DNA of 64,000 nt, taken from contig JAIQDT010007634.1 in NCBI GenBank assembly GCA_021521415.1, positions 1 to 64,000 on the forward strand. Direction: 5' to 3'. Under the pieces are notes generated by a model. It saw only the letters and a program-made list of their open reading frames with translations, was not told the DNA's origin and did no database searches. Positions 60,794 through 64,000 of this stretch are shown here, piece after piece (positions within the stretch are counted from its first letter, which is position 1; each line of letters begins with the position of its first letter). Origin of the DNA: Bidens hawaiensis. Its lineage: Eukaryota; Streptophyta; Magnoliopsida; Asterales; Asteraceae. The position numbers were made by a program, and so were the translations under genes.

Positions 60794-61518
60794 TAGGCCT
60801 GTAAACGAACCGAACGTTCGGTGAACTATCGTGAACCGTTTGGCGGGAAGTTCGTTTATATTCGTTTATTTAATAAATGAACGAACATGAACAAAAAATC
60901 TGTGTTCATTTAATTAAACGAACGAACATGAACACATGTTCCGTTCGTTCATTTATGTTCATGAACGTTCGTTTATGTTTGTTTATTTATGTTTGTTTAT
61001 GTATTAAGAGAGCATAATTAAATATTATCTGGATAGGTCATTTGTATTTGTTAATTTGTGTTCATTTAAGTGTTTTCGTATAAGGTCGTTTATATTTGTG
61101 TTCATTTACATTTGTTCATACATGTTCGTTTAGATTTTAAACAAACGAACGCAAATGTCCATTTTTAAATAAACGAGCATGAACATAAATATTTGTTCGA
61201 TTAAGTGTCCGTGTTCTTTTAAAGTTAAATGAACGAACACGAACGCGCTCTTGTTTGTGTTCATTCGATTCATTTACCTGTTTTCATTATTCACATTGAT
61301 GAATGCATCGATCTCAATCTCTAGGCTCTGCCGATTTTATTTGTGTTCGTTTGTGTTCGTGAACCGTTCGTGAACACATTAATTTCCTTAATGAATGAAC
61401 ACGAACATAACACGAACATAAAATCCCGTTCGGTAAGTGTTCGTGAACACATTATTTGCTTAACAAACGAATATGAACAAGGCCTTGTTCGTGTTCGTTC
61501 GGTTCGTTTACAGCCCTA
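60794..61518. mobile_element. hAT-like element (TAGGCCTGTAAACG family) with 8-bp target duplication
   Basis: Left end TAGGCCTGTAAACGAACCG, right end CGGTTCGTTTACAGCCCTA. The 8-bp GTGTCAAG flanks both sides exactly (60786-60793 and 61519-61526). The 725-bp interior is dense in GAACGAACA and TGTTCGTTC words with no frame. It is the cleanest member of the family in the window and defines the ends for the copies at 54596 and 4380. Confidence 0.94.
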
Positions 61519-61526
61519 GTGTCAAG

Positions 61527-62465
61527 TCATGAAAATCTTTGTCGTGTTTTTCTGCGTATATAACAAAGCTTCCAGGTTAGTGTCATATTTGATTCATTTC
61601 AAAATATTTTAGATTAATGTTAGTTTGACCCATTGACCCGCACCAGCATGATCATACCCTTTTAAGATACAGTTTTCGTCTCATGCTAAATTAGTTGAAC
61701 ATCAAGGAATAGAAAATGTTCCTGTTTACCTCGGTTGTGTATTTTTTATGTTTATGTTCATGTTTTACCTTTATTAAGCGATTAAGTTTTAGTACATAAT
61801 TATTTATGATTTAATAAATAAGTTAAGTAACTTACATGTGTTGCATTAAGAAATATTGTTTGCTATGCCTTTTGATGCACACAAGAGAATATTGTTTTGA
61901 AGAGATTGGTGTTATTTAGTCCACATATTCCCTTTGGTGGGGTCCACCACACACTCGCTGCTTGGTTTTTTCTGTCAAAGGGTTAATAGCTTTAAACTCT
62001 GAAAATATGGAATATTAGAAAAGTAGTCACGTACTAAATGGTCATCAGCAGCTCGGACGCTCGGTTAATGTTTAAACCAGCCCTTCTTGCTCTTTGATGT
62101 CAACTTTCAGTTTCAATACATTGTTACTTTTGTCATTCAACTATACCATCCACATAATACCAAATGTATAAGTTTCTATTTTTATAAATTCCATTTAATG
62201 AATGATAAAATGAAAAATATGTTGTTGGTAAGATCTGAACTCACTATCTTAATTTTAAAGTGTTATGGCTTACCAACTCAACTAGGATTTATAACCTTAA
62301 TTTGTAAGTTTCTATTTTTACAAATTCATAATCTTCCATTTTGATTTTCTTTTAAAATACAAATATAAAATATTTTTTACTAATCTATGTATTTTAGAAA
62401 ATTATTTATATCTTATAAATCCATAAGGTATGTTAGTATGTATATTATTAAATTTAACTTTTTTG
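61527..62465. other. AT-rich intergenic DNA
   Basis: No gene. The right part (about 62090 onward) may belong to the Helitron whose 3' end lies at 62508; its start was not located. Frames at 62087 and 62387 have no domain. Confidence 0.4.
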
Positions 62466-62508
62466 TTTACTTTTTAACCACCCGTGTATCACACGAGCTC
62501 TATCCTAG
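62466..62508 (+). mobile_element. Helitron-type 3' terminus
   Basis: The sequence has a short hairpin CGTGTATCACACG near 62483-62495, then GAGCTCTATC and CTAG at 62505-62508, followed by T. A hairpin about 10 bases before CTRR followed by T is the Helitron 3' end signature. The 5' TC end was not identified. Confidence 0.5.
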
Positions 62509-63639
62509 TTATTGTAATATTTCATTAACACTACCTAAATATTGTAGAACAAAATGTCTTAACTTTGAATATTGAGTGGGTCAAAAAAACTACTTTAAAA
62601 ACCACTAACTAAAGGTTGGACAGGAATGAACAAGGGACTGCTTAACTTTAGTCACATGCTACATTAGTTCTCATGTTGTGATGTTGTTCTGTAGTTATCT
62701 TTAAAATATGGTAAAAGGATAAATATGTGTGCTAGTTTAATTAGAATTACAACTATTGTAAATTACTTAATAGTTTGGATTTAAAGAAACCTTTAGTTAA
62801 TCAGAGTTACTGTAAAAGTTTGGGACGGACGCATCAAGGTCTTGTTGTTTTGACCCCGGTGGATGGTTCGTTTAAGAACATACGGTTTTGTTTTCACCCG
62901 ACGAGTTGTTCGCCCTGCAAACCACATTTTAGTATGGAAGGTATCCACCTCCTTATAAAGATTGTTTCGTTCTCCTCCTCAACCAATGCAAGATATTACA
63001 ATTACAAGCATGTTTCTTGTATCTCAACTAAGATTTTGGGTAATCATTTTTACAAACAAATACTTGTTTTTGCTAGTTTGGTTATTATGCAAACTAGCAA
63101 AAGATAGAACATATAAAGTCAATGCGAGTATTATGCTTGATCTTTACTCTTTATGTATTGCCAATCATGTTAAAAGATGAATATCTTTTTGAGCAATTAT
63201 ATATCCAAAGTTTTTGTGAATGCTTCAAGAATTTGGGTTATTAAATAGATTAATATGTTGAACAGAGTATCATTGGGGTGAAACCTACTTATTTACATAT
63301 TTTGTATCAAATTGAACGTTTTCATGACATTTAACCACTTTATTATTGAAATATACCTAGTTTTTAAGTGAGAAGATCCTTTGGAAAGGGTGCTTTGCCT
63401 AAGTAGTTTAAGAAGACTTAACACTCCTTACAAATAGAATTAAGGGACATTTTAGTTTAAAAACCAAAATTTTTATCCCACTTGTTTTCTCAATGTTTAA
63501 AACAAAAAAAAATCCAACACATGAATTCTAACACGAAAATCCGAACACAAATAAGTCAATACAAAAAATCTACCATAACTATATTTTTTGTTTTATCTTT
63601 CGTTTGTTACCCATCACATCGCGCGAGTTTGGACATTAC
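62509..63639. other. AT-rich intergenic DNA
   Basis: A + frame of 110 codons at 62775-63107 contains GRTHQGLVVLTPVDGSFKNI, with a composition less AT-biased than its flanks. I recognise no family, and it lacks supporting context. Nothing else seen. Confidence 0.4.
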
Positions 63640-64000
63640 GTAATTCAAAAAAAAAATCAAAACTGAAGAGGTAGGTCCCAGCAGAGCCCAGTTGGACCCG
63701 CAAGACTCACCTTGAAGAGGGACGTCTGCGCAACGACCAACTGCTTCCGCAGGACCCACCATGCTCAGAGAAGACCTTACGCGCAGTACGCCAGCTGTAC
63801 CCGCAGGGAAAGCCTCCCAATGGTGAAGTACCCCGCTTGTTCCCGCAATTGCGGATACAAGCCATCAGGGAAGGCTACCCGCACTGATAGCAAGGCTACA
63901 CGCACAAGGCACTAACTCTTGCTACTTCAGTAGTCACCTGAAGGAATGAGCAAGGCGGGAATACTCCCGCCCAAATGAGCCAGTCCGTATGCTTCTGGAA
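63640..64000. other. GC-rich, repeat-like sequence at the window's right edge
   Basis: An abrupt change from AT-rich DNA to GC-rich DNA with repeated ACCCGCA and CCCGCA words. It looks like the start of a retrotransposon LTR or untranslated leader that continues outside. No protein motif is readable in the 67-codon frame at 63712. Confidence 0.4.

Noticed and set aside
62775..63107. 110-codon + frame as a gene
   Set aside because: No recognised family, no splice context and no neighbours to support it.

Overview
The window is nuclear DNA of a flowering plant. Genes have many introns with GT-AG borders, long AT-rich intergenic stretches, and dense, nested retrotransposons and DNA transposons. 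The mix of Tat-type Ty3/gypsy elements, a chromovirus, copia elements and hAT-like elements rich in ACCCG/GGGTT or GAACG/TTCGT words suggests a eudicot with a moderately large genome. An Asteraceae species would fit, but this is an inference and not proven by the sequence.

Two genes look largely intact. The first, at about 46.9-48.8 kb on the + strand, is a six-exon acetamidase/formamidase-family gene of 452 codons. A second complete copy of its first exon lies 487 bp upstream. The second, at about 52.0-57.0 kb on the + strand, is a ten-exon gene for a casein kinase 2 alpha catalytic subunit with an N-terminal organelle-type leader. Its intron 2 is 1.6 kb, its intron 4 carries nested transposons, its intron 8 is of the GC-AG type, and its exon 1/exon 2 junction does not keep frame with canonical sites. 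Three gene relics are also present: a WD40-repeat pseudogene (minus, about 4.0-6.3 kb) split by transposons and cut by an LTR; the second exon of a class II LOB-domain (LBD37/38/39-like) gene (minus, 31.1-31.4 kb) with lesions and no first exon; and a Myb/SANT-like fragment of PIF/Harbinger ORF1 type (28.4 kb).

Layout. 1-3985: 5' part of a Tat gypsy element (minus), with its LTR inserted in the WD40 pseudogene. 4380-6124: hAT-like remnant holding another hAT-like element (8-bp target duplication) and a Mutator-type MITE (9-bp duplication). 6659-7854: 3' end of a copia element (minus), invaded by a second Tat gypsy element (7855-18900, minus), which itself holds a 2.6-kb solo LTR (9064-11658) and a small hAT element (11705-11887). 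19087-19446: three 120-bp tandem repeats. 19805-24639: complete but defective chromovirus (+) with a 5-bp target duplication and near-identical LTRs. 24.6-33.1 kb: intergenic DNA with a Tourist-like MITE, a MULE with 180-bp inverted ends, the LBD relic and a gypsy gag fragment. 33137-39685: copia element (+) interrupted by a 2.46-kb solo LTR. 39.7-46.3 kb: intergenic DNA with a hAT-like MITE, a GGT-rich array, and a hAT element holding a Helitron. 46.4-48.8 kb: formamidase. 49990-51811: three hAT-like elements inside one another. 52-57 kb: CK2 alpha. 57-64 kb: AT-rich intergenic DNA with another hAT-like element and a Helitron-type end.

I see no pathway cluster, CRISPR array, operon or convincing new enzymatic system. 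The most unusual content is the nesting history, which can be read from exact target-site duplications, and the structure of the two host genes.
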